DNA of 64,000 nt from Deltaproteobacteria bacterium (GTDB lineage Bacteria > JADJOY01), in NCBI GenBank assembly GCA_016713535.1, contig JADJOY010000041.1, positions 30,561 to 94,560 of the forward strand, in the 5' to 3' direction. A model generated the notes under the pieces. That model made no database searches. It had not been told where the DNA came from and saw nothing but the letters and a program-made list of their open reading frames with translations. Of the stretch, positions 1 to 7,785 are shown in pieces. Made by a program: the position numbers and the translations under genes. Position 1 is the first letter of the stretch. Each line of letters starts with the position of its first letter.

Positions 1-743
1 TGCACCGAGCGTGTGACCGGGATGCCGTCGGCGAAGCTCACGATCCACTCGGCGAGCTGGTACTCGGTGCGGTGGCGTTGCAGGATCCGCAGCAGGTCGG
101 CGCCGCGGATCCGGCCGGCGACGACGTCGGCATAGAGGACGTAGATCAGGGCGTCGCTCTCGACGTCGTCGCCGAACAGGGTCTCGTGCGCCCCCGCCGG
201 GAAGTCGAGGCGGTGCAGCAGTAGCCCCACCAGCTTGTACGCGAGCTGGGCCTTGAGCGCGCGCAGCCCGCCGCGCCGGACGTTCTGGACAGGGTCCTTG
301 AGCGTGAGCCCGTCGAACTCGACACCGTCGAGCAACATCTTGCGCTCGAGGACCGAGCGCAGCTTCGGCGGGCTCGCCGAGATGAAGTAGAGGGGCGCTT
401 CGATCGGCCGCTGGCCGGGTCCGCGGCGGAGCTCCTTCAAGAGCTGGGCGGTGCCCGGAAACGCGCGCTTGTCGATCGCGCCCTCGAAGGGGATCCGCAT
501 CAACCCCTTGAACGAGTCGAACTGGGTGTCGAGGTAGGTCTTGTCGACGTCCCAGATGTACACGTCACCGCGGAAGCCGGCGGGCAGCTCTCGATGATTG
601 ACGCGGTCGATGCCCAGCTCGGCGAGCGACGGGTCACCCGCGCCGGACCTCGACCGCGCCACCGCGATCTCGGCGGAGTGGCCGCTGGGGCCCGGGTTGC
701 CCGGCTCGCGCTCTGGACTGGCGTCACGCGGTCGGGTGGGCAT
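1..743 (-). CDS. App1-like HAD phosphatase (DUF2183-type), 3' end beyond window
   Basis: Partial gene: the first 247 codons are here and the rest lies left of base 1. The ATG at 743 overlaps the gpsA stop by 20 bp. Residues 65-69 read DVDKT inside WDVDKTYLDT, which matches HAD motif I (DxDxT). FISASPP near residue 121 resembles the motif II region, and GDDVESD at 191-197 followed by LYADVVAGRI is the acidic motif typical of the App1 phosphatidate-phosphatase catalytic domain. Known family members dephosphorylate phosphatidate or related substrates. Its place directly after plsB-like and gpsA genes fits a role in glycerophospholipid turnover, but the substrate is inferred. No signal peptide is visible, so it is probably cytosolic. 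Confidence 0.72.
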   Translation of the reverse strand, partial: MPTRPRDASPEREPGNPGPSGHSAEIAVARSRSGAGDPSLAELGIDRVNHRELPAGFRGDVYIWDVDKTYLDTQFDSFKGLMRIPFEGAIDKRAFPGTAQLLKELRRGPGQRPIEAPLYFISASPPKLRSVLERKMLLDGVEFDGLTLKDPVQNVRRGGLRALKAQLAYKLVGLLLHRLDFPAGAHETLFGDDVESDALIYVLYADVVAGRIRGADLLRILQRHRTEYQLAEWIVSFADGIPVTRSV

Positions 744-1776
744 TCGTCTCCATCGTCGGCGGGCGTGTCATGAGGCTCTCGAGAACCTCGCTCGTCGCGG
801 CGCCCTGGTAGAGCACCTGGTAGACACCCCGTGAGAGCGGCGCGTCGACCGGGGCCCGCTCCAGCAACGTGTGCAGCGCGTCGGCGGTCGGCACCCCCTC
901 GGCGAAGTGGCCCACTTCGCGCATCGCGGCTTCGACCTTGCGGCCATGCGCGATGAGCTCGCCGACGGCGAAGTTGGCGCTCTCGCGGCTCATGCCCGAG
1001 CCGATCAGATCGCCGATGCCGGCGATGCCGTTGAACGTGGCGGGGTCCGCCCCCATGCGCACGCCGATCCGGATCATCTCGGCGAGCCCGCGGGTCACGA
1101 TCAGCGACCGCGTGTTCTGACCCAACCCCATGCCTGCGACGAACCCCATCGCGAGCGAGAGCACGTTCTTCACCGCGGCGCCGATCTCGACGCCCACCAC
1201 GTCGGTCGAGCCGTAGACACGGAAGAAGGGTCTGACGAAGAAGCGCTGCGCGGTCTCGATCACCTCGGGATAGCGTGAGGCGATCACCGTCGCGCTCGGC
1301 TGCTGCGCCAGCACCTCGGGCGCCAGGTTGGGACCCGAGAGCACACCGAACCGCTTGCAGCAGGTCTCGTCGCGGATGATCTGGTCATCCGCGCGGCGCT
1401 GCCGCGCTTCGAGCCCTTTGGCGGTGTGGATGACGAGATGGTCGGCGCGGACGTGTGGGCCGAGGGCGGTCACGACCGCGCGCATCGCGGTCGACGGCAC
1501 CGCGAGCACCAGCGTGCTCGTCGCGCTCGCGAGCTCGCCGAGGTCGCTGGTGGCGTGGATCGCGCGGTCGAGGCGAACCTTCGGCAGCGAGCGCGAGTTG
1601 GTGTGCTTGGCGTGGATCTCGCGGATCACCGCGGGATCCACGTCCCACAGGATGGTGCCGTGGCCGGCGCCAGCCACGTGAGCGGCCAGGGTGGTCCCCC
1701 ACGAGCCTGCTCCAACGATTCCAACGGTGTCCGCCGGGGGGCGCGTCGCGATCTTGGTGCGTGCTCTCGTCGCCAT
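724..1776 (-). CDS. gpsA: glycerol-3-phosphate dehydrogenase [NAD(P)+]
   Basis: It reduces dihydroxyacetone phosphate to sn-glycerol 3-phosphate, the backbone for phospholipids. The Rossmann motif GAGSWG lies at residues 22-27, the catalytic lysine region GAAVKNVL around K203, and the substrate-loop motif GLGQNTRS follows. The length of 350 residues is normal. I chose the ATG at 1776; a TTG six bases upstream (1782) would overlap the preceding stop. The gene starts 2 bp after the acyltransferase stop and its own stop overlaps the next gene, so the three are surely cotranscribed. Its product is the direct substrate of the upstream-encoded acyltransferase. Confidence 0.96.
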   Translation of the reverse strand: MATRARTKIATRPPADTVGIVGAGSWGTTLAAHVAGAGHGTILWDVDPAVIREIHAKHTNSRSLPKVRLDRAIHATSDLGELASATSTLVLAVPSTAMRAVVTALGPHVRADHLVIHTAKGLEARQRRADDQIIRDETCCKRFGVLSGPNLAPEVLAQQPSATVIASRYPEVIETAQRFFVRPFFRVYGSTDVVGVEIGAAVKNVLSLAMGFVAGMGLGQNTRSLIVTRGLAEMIRIGVRMGADPATFNGIAGIGDLIGSGMSRESANFAVGELIAHGRKVEAAMREVGHFAEGVPTADALHTLLERAPVDAPLSRGVYQVLYQGAATSEVLESLMTRPPTMETNAHPTA

Positions 1777-1778
1777 GA

Positions 1779-3374
1779 TCAAAGCCCGTAGGGGAGGGTG
1801 CGATTCGAGTAGTAGAGCAGCAAGCCGGGATCGGTGGGGAAGACGCGGTCGCCTCGGCGCGTGGCGGGCGGCGTGGTGTGGTAGACGCCGAAGAGCTTGA
1901 GCCCTTCGCTCACCACCGCCTGTGCGTCCCAGCCCAGGCGCTCCTCTCCGTAGCGGACCTTCTCCTCCTTCACGAGCTTCTTGAGCTTGGCCAGCAGGCG
2001 CTCGGTGCGCGTGTGGACCTCGAGGAGCGGGAAGCCCTCGCTCTGTAGCGCGCTCTCACGCAGCAGGCGGTAGAGATCGAGCTTCGGATGTCTTTCCTTG
2101 CACATCTGGAAGAGCACCGCCGCCAGCAGGTGCGTTGCGAGCAGGGTGTTGTCCCTCGCGAAGGTGCGCATCACCGCGTCGCCGAGCTCGCGCGTGTACT
2201 CGGCGTCGCGCGCCTCGTCAGGGTGCACCTCGCCGTTCGACATGACGTAGCGCGAGATGTCGATGGGGCGACCGCGGTGGTCGACGCTCGTGCCGTCGGG
2301 CAGAACGCGGTTGCCGAACGGGTCGAGCGGCTCCGAGAACGTCACGTAGATCCGTGAATCGAGGCTGATCAAGCTGCGCAGGAAGTTGAGGATCCGGCCC
2401 GGCTTCGAGAACTCGTCGTCGGTGATGATGTAGCGCGCCTTGCCGGCTTCCTTGAGGCTGTCCTCGATGAGGGTCTCGGCCTCCAGCACCAGGGAGTACG
2501 AGAGCGTGCAGGGCACGACGAAGATCTTCGGCTTCTTTTTGCGGTTGCGCAGGTTGTTCTGGTACGCGAGCACTCCGGTGCCGAGGAGGCCGAGCTTGAG
2601 CTTGCGCTCCAGCGCGCCCGAGCGGCTGCGGGTCCCACCCGGGAAGAACAGGTTGTGGATCCCCATCTCGAGGGTGTAGGTCGCGTACTCCTTGAGCGTG
2701 TCCTTGTAGAGGTCGTCGCGCTTGAGGCGGTCGACCTTGTACGCGCCCAGGTTGTGCATGAAGTAGCCGATGATCGGGTTGGTGAAGAGGTTGAGCCCGG
2801 CGCCGTACGTGAAAGGCGGCAGCCCGACCTTGAAGAGCGAGTAGCCGATCACCGGTGAGTCCATGTTGCTCAGGTGGGTAGGCACCAGGATGACGGTGCC
2901 GATCTCGATGAGCTTGGAGATCGTGTCGAGCTCGCCGCGCACGATCAGGTGGTCGTCCAGGCTCGCGAGGCTGTCGAAGCCCGAGAGCAGCCGGGTCGGC
3001 GACATGGTGTTGAGCAGACCCGAGAGCGCGTACGGGATCACCTTGGTCGCGACCCGGTACACCTTGGGGTCGAAGTTGCCGATGATCTCCTGGAGGTAGC
3101 GGTGGATGACGCTGCCGAGGATGTCGCGTAGCTCGCGGTCCGACGCCCGCGAGAGCCGCTTCGAGACGCCTTTCCAGAACGCGGCGTCGGACTTCCAGGT
3201 CGGGCTCGATCGGTGGGTATCGAGCCGGCGGCGCTCGTGGTAGAGCGCGTCGTTCACGACCGTGGCCAGATCGAAGTTCGGGTCACGCTCGGTGAGGGCG
3301 TCTTTCGCCGCCAGCACGCGGGATTGGACCTCGATCAGGACCGCTTCCTTCTCGGCAGGTGAAAGTGCGCGCAT
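1779..3374 (-). CDS. plsB: PlsB-like glycerol-3-phosphate acyltransferase
   Basis: The 531-residue protein is shorter than enterobacterial PlsB (about 800) but has the ordered acyltransferase blocks: HLSNMD at 167-172 (HX4D catalytic motif), GAYKVDR near 210, FPGGTRSRSG at 244-253, and VVPCTLSY near 290. It should acylate glycerol 3-phosphate at the inner membrane to make lysophosphatidate. The ATG at 3374 is supported by GAGGAG about 7 bases upstream; longer upstream reading has low-complexity Arg/Pro content and no RBS. It is the first gene of an operon with gpsA and an App1-like phosphatase. Acyl donor (acyl-ACP or acyl-CoA) cannot be told from sequence. Confidence 0.87.
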   Translation of the reverse strand: MRALSPAEKEAVLIEVQSRVLAAKDALTERDPNFDLATVVNDALYHERRRLDTHRSSPTWKSDAAFWKGVSKRLSRASDRELRDILGSVIHRYLQEIIGNFDPKVYRVATKVIPYALSGLLNTMSPTRLLSGFDSLASLDDHLIVRGELDTISKLIEIGTVILVPTHLSNMDSPVIGYSLFKVGLPPFTYGAGLNLFTNPIIGYFMHNLGAYKVDRLKRDDLYKDTLKEYATYTLEMGIHNLFFPGGTRSRSGALERKLKLGLLGTGVLAYQNNLRNRKKKPKIFVVPCTLSYSLVLEAETLIEDSLKEAGKARYIITDDEFSKPGRILNFLRSLISLDSRIYVTFSEPLDPFGNRVLPDGTSVDHRGRPIDISRYVMSNGEVHPDEARDAEYTRELGDAVMRTFARDNTLLATHLLAAVLFQMCKERHPKLDLYRLLRESALQSEGFPLLEVHTRTERLLAKLKKLVKEEKVRYGEERLGWDAQAVVSEGLKLFGVYHTTPPATRRGDRVFPTDPGLLLYYSNRTLPYGL

Positions 3375-3446
3375 CGCGGCGCTCCTCGTGGCTCGGGTTG
3401 GGAGAGGGGCCCGCGACGGTGGGGCGCGCCGAGCCTCGGAGCGGCG

Positions 3447-3475
3447 TTGCCGCGACCTCCCCCGGGGCATAGGAT
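3447..3475 (+). promoter_or_regulatory. putative sigma-70 promoter for the acyl-CoA dehydrogenase
   Basis: TTGCCG at 3447-3452, a 17-bp spacer, then TAGGAT at 3470-3475. It lies 32 bp before the GTG start at 3508 in the divergent gap with the acyltransferase gene. It shares the TTGNNN/TA[GC][GC]NT pattern seen before several other units here. Confidence 0.5.
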
Positions 3476-3507
3476 GGCCCGCTCTTCGGCCCGAGGGGAA
3501 GCTACAC

Positions 3508-4659
3508 GTGGAATCGTCGTTGATCGATCTGCCCGATGACGTGATCGCCATCCGCGACACGGTGCGGCGCTTCGTCTACGAGCAGGTGATCCCGCGCGAG
3601 CACGAGATCGAAGAGCAGGCGCTCGTCCCACCCGACATCGTGCAACGGATGCGCGAGCTCGGGCTCTTCGGGCTCACGATCCCCGAAGCGTACGGGGGGA
3701 TGGGGCTCGGCTCGCTCGCGTACGCCGTGGTGTCGGGTGAGATCTCGAAGGCGAACAGTGCGGTCCGCACCTACATCACGGTCAACAACTCGATCGGTTA
3801 CAAGGCGATCCTCCTGGGCGGCAGCGACCAGCAGCGCCGCGAGTACCTGCCGCGCCTGGCGCGCGGCGAGTTCCTGACCTCGTTCGCGCTCACCGAGCCG
3901 GGCGCCGGGAGCGACGCCCAGGGCATCCAGACCTCCGCCGTGAGACGCGGCGACCGGTGGATCCTGAACGGCCGCAAGCACTACATCAGCCATGCGCACC
4001 GCGCCGAGCTGTTCACCGTGTTCGCGGTGACGGACAAGGAGAGGCGCGCGCGCGGCGGTATCTCCGCGTTCCTCGTGCCGAAGGGCTCGCCCGGACTCTC
4101 GCTCGGCAAGCAACAGGAGATGATGGGGGGACGGGGATCGCACCCGGGTGAGGTGGTGTTCGAGGACTGCGAGGTGCCGTCCGAGAACCTCCTCGGTGAG
4201 GTCGGCTACGGCTTCAAGCTCATCCAGGCGTGCCTGAACGACGGTCGCCTGAATCTCGCCGCGTGCGCGATCGGAGCCGCCGAGCGGCTCCTCGAGATGG
4301 GCACCGAGTACGCGAAGATCCGGCATGCGTTCGGCGCACCGATCGGCGCCAACCAGGGCATCCAGTGGATGCTCGCCGACAGCGCCACCGAGCTCGAGGC
4401 CGCGCGCGCTGGTGTACGCGACCGCGCGGGCGAAGGACGCGGAGCGCAACGTCGACCAGGAGTGCGCCATGGCGAAGCTCTTCGCCACCGAGATGGTGAA
4501 CCGCGTCGCCGATCGGGTGCTCCAGATCCACGGAGGCGCCGGCTACACGAAGGGCTACCGATCGAACGCTTCTATCGCGACGTGCGCATGCTCACGATCG
4601 TGGAGGGCACGAGCGAGATCCAGCGTCGCTCGATCGCCCGATTCCTTCTCGGGTTCTGA
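3508..4659 (+). CDS. acyl-CoA dehydrogenase, two compensating frame breaks
   Basis: FAD-dependent alpha,beta-dehydrogenation of an acyl-CoA. The GTG start at 3508 follows GAGGGGAAG. TEPGAGSD in the FAD/substrate region, GGRGSHPGEVVFED, a segment with LQIHGGAGYTKGY, and the near-C-terminal IVEGTSEIQ with the catalytic glutamate are all recognisable. The reading frame changes at about 4404-4415 (a run of GC dinucleotides; two bases appear missing) and returns at about 4556-4562, where GGCTACC needs one more C to read GYPIERF. Joined, the protein is about 384 residues, the normal family length. Three lost bases in GC-rich runs look like sequencing errors. The chain-length or branched substrate is not known. 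Confidence 0.88.
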   Translation: MESSLIDLPDDVIAIRDTVRRFVYEQVIPREHEIEEQALVPPDIVQRMRELGLFGLTIPEAYGGMGLGSLAYAVVSGEISKANSAVRTYITVNNSIGYKAILLGGSDQQRREYLPRLARGEFLTSFALTEPGAGSDAQGIQTSAVRRGDRWILNGRKHYISHAHRAELFTVFAVTDKERRARGGISAFLVPKGSPGLSLGKQQEMMGGRGSHPGEVVFEDCEVPSENLLGEVGYGFKLIQACLNDGRLNLAACAIGAAERLLEMGTEYAKIRHAFGAPIGANQGIQWMLADSATELEAARAGVRDRAGEGRGAQRRPGVRHGEALRHRDGEPRRRSGAPDPRRRRLHEGLPIERFYRDVRMLTIVEGTSEIQRRSIARFLLGF

Positions 4660-4694
4660 CTCGGATCCCGAACCCGTCCCGCCCAGGAGCTGCC

Positions 4695-5249
4695 ATGGAG
4701 ATCGTGCCGACCGAGCTGCCCGGTGTGTTGCTGATCCAGCCGAGAGTGCACCGCGACGAGCGCGGGTTCTTCCTGGAGAGCTTCCGCGACGACGCGCTGC
4801 GCGCCGCGGGCGTCACCGCGCCGTTCGTACAGGGCAACCATTCGCGCTCGGTGAAGGGCACCCTGCGGGGCTTGCACTTCCAGGTCCACCCGGGCCAGGC
4901 GAAGCTGGTGCGCTGCACGCGTGGCGCGGTGTGGGACGTGGTGGTCGACATCCGCCCGCGCTCGGCGACGTTCGGGCGCTGGATGTCGCAGCTCCTCGAC
5001 GACGAAGGGCATCAGCAGCTCTTCATCCCGGTCGGTTTCGCGCACGGCTTCTGTGTCCTCTCCGACGAGGCGGACTTCATCTATCGGGTGAGCAATTACT
5101 ACGACCCGGCGACCGAGTCCGGGATCGCGTGGGACGATCCCGATCTCGCGATCCCGTGGCCCGACCCCAAGCCGATCCTTTCCAAGCGCGACCTCGGCTT
5201 GCCACGCCTCACCGAGGTCAAGGACCGGCTTCCGGACGTGGCGGTCTGA
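4695..5249 (+). CDS. rfbC: dTDP-4-dehydrorhamnose 3,5-epimerase
   Basis: A 184-residue RmlC cupin that epimerises dTDP-4-keto-6-deoxyglucose at C3 and C5 in dTDP-L-rhamnose synthesis for surface polysaccharide. H61 in LRGLHFQ, D85 in VVVDIRP and Y130 are at the positions of the catalytic His, Asp and Tyr. YYDPATESGIAWDDPDL is the typical C-terminal signature. AGGAG precedes the ATG by 8 bases. The other rhamnose genes (rmlA, B, D) are not nearby, so this copy is solitary. It starts 35 bp after the acyl-CoA dehydrogenase and probably shares its transcript. Confidence 0.95.
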   Translation: MEIVPTELPGVLLIQPRVHRDERGFFLESFRDDALRAAGVTAPFVQGNHSRSVKGTLRGLHFQVHPGQAKLVRCTRGAVWDVVVDIRPRSATFGRWMSQLLDDEGHQQLFIPVGFAHGFCVLSDEADFIYRVSNYYDPATESGIAWDDPDLAIPWPDPKPILSKRDLGLPRLTEVKDRLPDVAV

Positions 5250-5285
5250 GCGAGCGCTCGGGGCGCGAGAAGCGGAGCGCTGCGG

Positions 5286-5741
5286 ATGCTGCTCGTGCTC
5301 GCCCGACACGGCGAGGCGCTCGACGCGTCGAGCGATCGGCTCCGCCCACTCAGCGCCGGAGGGCGCCAGGACGTCGAGCGCGTCGCGAGCGTGATCGCGG
5401 CCCAGGGCGTGCGGGTGACGCGAGTGATCCACAGCGGCCGGTCGCGTGCCGCGCAGACCGCGGAGATCTGGGCGCGCCGGGTCGCGCCAGGCGTGAGCCT
5501 CGAGATCGATCCGCGCCTCGACCCCGACGAGGATCCGGCTCCGGTCGCCGCGTGGCTCGCACACGTGAGCACCGACATCTTGCTGGTCGGCCATCTGCCG
5601 AGCTTGCCTCGCCTCGCCGGACGGCTGCTGCGCGGCGCGAACGAGGCGCCGCCGTTCGCGAGCTTCCGCCCCGGAACGGCGCTGTTGCTCGAACGCGGAC
5701 CTTCCGGGACCTGGCGCCGCTCGGTACAGGTCGACCCGTGA
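5286..5741 (+). CDS. sixA: SixA-type phosphohistidine phosphatase
   Basis: A 151-residue histidine phosphatase. RHGEA at 7-11 carries the nucleophilic His, HSGRSRAAQTAE gives the second conserved arginine, and LLVGHLP holds the second catalytic His. SixA proteins dephosphorylate phosphohistidine on signalling or PTS-type carriers; the partner here is unknown. It lies 36 bp after rfbC. The next gene is convergent, with a 65-bp gap. Confidence 0.85.
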   Translation: MLLVLARHGEALDASSDRLRPLSAGGRQDVERVASVIAAQGVRVTRVIHSGRSRAAQTAEIWARRVAPGVSLEIDPRLDPDEDPAPVAAWLAHVSTDILLVGHLPSLPRLAGRLLRGANEAPPFASFRPGTALLLERGPSGTWRRSVQVDP

Positions 5742-5806
5742 ACCCACGTCACGTGGGAACGATCGACCGAGCGAGCGGGTGAGGGGGGCCGCCGCGAGGC
5801 GGTGGC

Positions 5807-6607
5807 TCAGTTCACGGGCGTCGCGCTCAGGCGCTCGAATCGGATCACGCGCTTGCCGATGGTGCGCTGGTCCGCGAGGTCGAGCGCGCCGGTCTTGATC
5901 GAGCCGCTCCACTCCGCCTCGACGAAGCTCGAGCTGTTCTGCAGGTCGACGCGGGTCTTGAGGATCCGCGCGCTCGTCGGATCGACGAAGACGGTCCATC
6001 GGTCGGCGGGGGTCGCGCCCGCATCCGCGCGGAAACCGAGCGAGAGCGCCACGGCGGGGCGGCCGTCGGGCAAGGTGACCGGGCCCTTCTCCGCGAGGCG
6101 CACGCCCGGATCGTGGAGCTGAAACGGCAGCAACAGCCAGAACGAGTCGTTGTTGATTCGCTCGACCACGCGGCGCACCAGCTCGGGCGACTGCTGCTCA
6201 CCGTTCACGCGCACGTCGCCGGTTCGCCGGATGCGGTCGACCCTGGCCGCGAGCCGGCCCGGTGGGAGCGTGAGGCCGATCGCCTTCCACGAGCGGGTCT
6301 GATCGTCGAGGAAGGGTGAGCGCGCGAACGTCATCGCGTCGGTTTCGTACAGACACGGTCCACCCGCGAGCGCCATGACGTGGTGGAAGCGCGCCTTCTC
6401 GGCGCCGTCCTCGTAGCTCACGAAATCGAACGCCAGCGTCCGCGTCCGCTCGAAGGCGTCGTGCCCGCCGTAGGCGGCGGCGACTCGTTCGGCCCAGTGC
6501 TCGCCGCTCGCCGCGCCCGGCTCGCGCTTCTGGCATGCGATCCCCGCGGCCAGCACCGCGGCCAGTAGCACGATGATCCCGATCCGTTCGGCTCTCCGAC
6601 TCGCCAT
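5807..6607 (-). CDS. hypothetical lipoprotein, 266 aa
   Basis: Exported protein with a basic start, a hydrophobic stretch and a Cys at about residue 25 (AAGIACQKRE), so probably a lipoprotein although the box is not ideal. The remainder is a soluble beta-rich domain with repeated 'GDVRVNGEQ' and 'DPTSARILKTRVDL' style segments, resembling the LolA/outer-membrane lipoprotein-sorting fold in outline; this resemblance is only a guess. GAGAGGAG precedes the ATG by about 8 bases. It is 29 bp downstream of the glutaredoxin/DsbD-like gene and may be the last gene of that operon. I do not recognise a specific family. Confidence 0.65.
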   Translation of the reverse strand: MASRRAERIGIIVLLAAVLAAGIACQKREPGAASGEHWAERVAAAYGGHDAFERTRTLAFDFVSYEDGAEKARFHHVMALAGGPCLYETDAMTFARSPFLDDQTRSWKAIGLTLPPGRLAARVDRIRRTGDVRVNGEQQSPELVRRVVERINNDSFWLLLPFQLHDPGVRLAEKGPVTLPDGRPAVALSLGFRADAGATPADRWTVFVDPTSARILKTRVDLQNSSSFVEAEWSGSIKTGALDLADQRTIGKRVIRFERLSATPVN

Positions 6608-6636
6608 TCCTCGTACTCCTCTCGGCGCCACCGTCC

Positions 6637-7785
6637 TCACCACCGTAGCCGCTCGGGCGCCGCGAGCAACAGGATCCCGAGCACGAGCACCACGAGGCCG
6701 CTCACCAGCTTCAGCCATCGTCCGCCGGTCGTGTCGAGCTTGCGACGGCTCAACGTGATCGTGACCAGCGCGACCATCAGCGTGTCGTCGGCGACGTAAG
6801 CGACGTTGTAGAGGACCAGATAGGCGTAGCGCGCGAGCGGATCGAGCGCCTGAAGTCCCAGGATCTGCGTGTAGAGCGCGGGCAGCCCCGCGGTGCACAG
6901 CAGTTCCACGACGTTTACCAGAACCGCGAGAACGAAGGCGCCGGCGAGCGCCGGGCCGAGGGCCTCGGCGTTCACGATCTTACGCACCCGGGTGTAGATG
7001 CCGGGCTTCGCCGCCTCCGGAATGCTGAGCGAGGGCCCACGTCCGAACGCGACGGCGTCCTTGACGTGGATGGTCCCGATCGCGAGCGCGATCACACCGA
7101 GCGCCACCTGCACCGCGCGCGACAGGCCGACCAGCAGGAACACGTTCAGCCACGCGGCCATGAACGCAAAGTAGGCGAGTCCGCTCACCATCACGAAGGT
7201 GCCTGCGATCAGCACGATCCTGCGCCTGTCCCGGAGGTTCACCAGGATCGAGAGCAGGAACAGGAGCACCCACATCGCGCACGGGTTGAACCCGTCGACC
7301 AGCCCCAGCACCACCGTGAAGAGCGGGAGCCCGAGGTCCTCCACTCGGACGCGCCCCAGCCCGATCACGTCGACGCCAGTGTCCTCCGAGCGCTCGTCGT
7401 CGAGGCCCGCCACCAGCGCTTCGATGCGGCGGCCGGTCGTGATGGCGTCGTCGAAGCCGACCCACACCGTCCCGCACATCGCGAAGGTCGGCACGCTGAC
7501 TCCTGCGAAGCGCTCCCGGGCAGCGAGCGCACGCAGCGAGTCGAGAGCGTCGCGCTCGTGCTCCACGTCGTGCACCACCACCTCGATCCCCGGCTGGAGT
7601 CGCCGCAGATCGGCGAGGAAGCGACGTGCCTCCTCGCAGTGGGGGCACCCGGCCCTACTCCAGACTTCGATCCGCTCGCAGCGCGCCGCGTTCGCCGGAG
7701 AAGCCGCGAGCGCCCAGCTCAAGACGCTGGCCAGCGCGAGCCATCCCCAGCGCGAACGGTGTCCGAGCCGCGAGGTCCGCCTCAG
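6637..7785 (-). CDS. glutaredoxin-domain / DsbD-CcdA-like membrane thiol protein
   Basis: An exported glutaredoxin-like domain with CPHC comes first, after a signal sequence ending ASPANA. About six membrane segments follow, containing DGFNPCAMW in the first and ELLCTAGLP later: the paired cysteines of CcdA/DsbD-type transmembrane electron carriers. It should move reducing equivalents across the inner membrane to envelope thiols. There is no in-frame ATG or GTG before the signal peptide. The best start is a CTG at 7785 that overlaps the TGA of the upstream gene (CTGA), so translation may be coupled. Haem and cytochrome-assembly genes follow divergently, which fits thiol supply for cytochrome c, though this is inference. 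Confidence 0.72.
   Translation of the reverse strand: MRRTSRLGHRSRWGWLALASVLSWALAASPANAARCERIEVWSRAGCPHCEEARRFLADLRRLQPGIEVVVHDVEHERDALDSLRALAARERFAGVSVPTFAMCGTVWVGFDDAITTGRRIEALVAGLDDERSEDTGVDVIGLGRVRVEDLGLPLFTVVLGLVDGFNPCAMWVLLFLLSILVNLRDRRRIVLIAGTFVMVSGLAYFAFMAAWLNVFLLVGLSRAVQVALGVIALAIGTIHVKDAVAFGRGPSLSIPEAAKPGIYTRVRKIVNAEALGPALAGAFVLAVLVNVVELLCTAGLPALYTQILGLQALDPLARYAYLVLYNVAYVADDTLMVALVTITLSRRKLDTTGGRWLKLVSGLVVLVLGILLLAAPERLRW

Noticed and set aside
4404-4562. Acyl-CoA dehydrogenase as a true pseudogene
   Set aside because: Two compensating indels in GC runs leave all motifs intact in the joined protein, so sequencing error is simpler.
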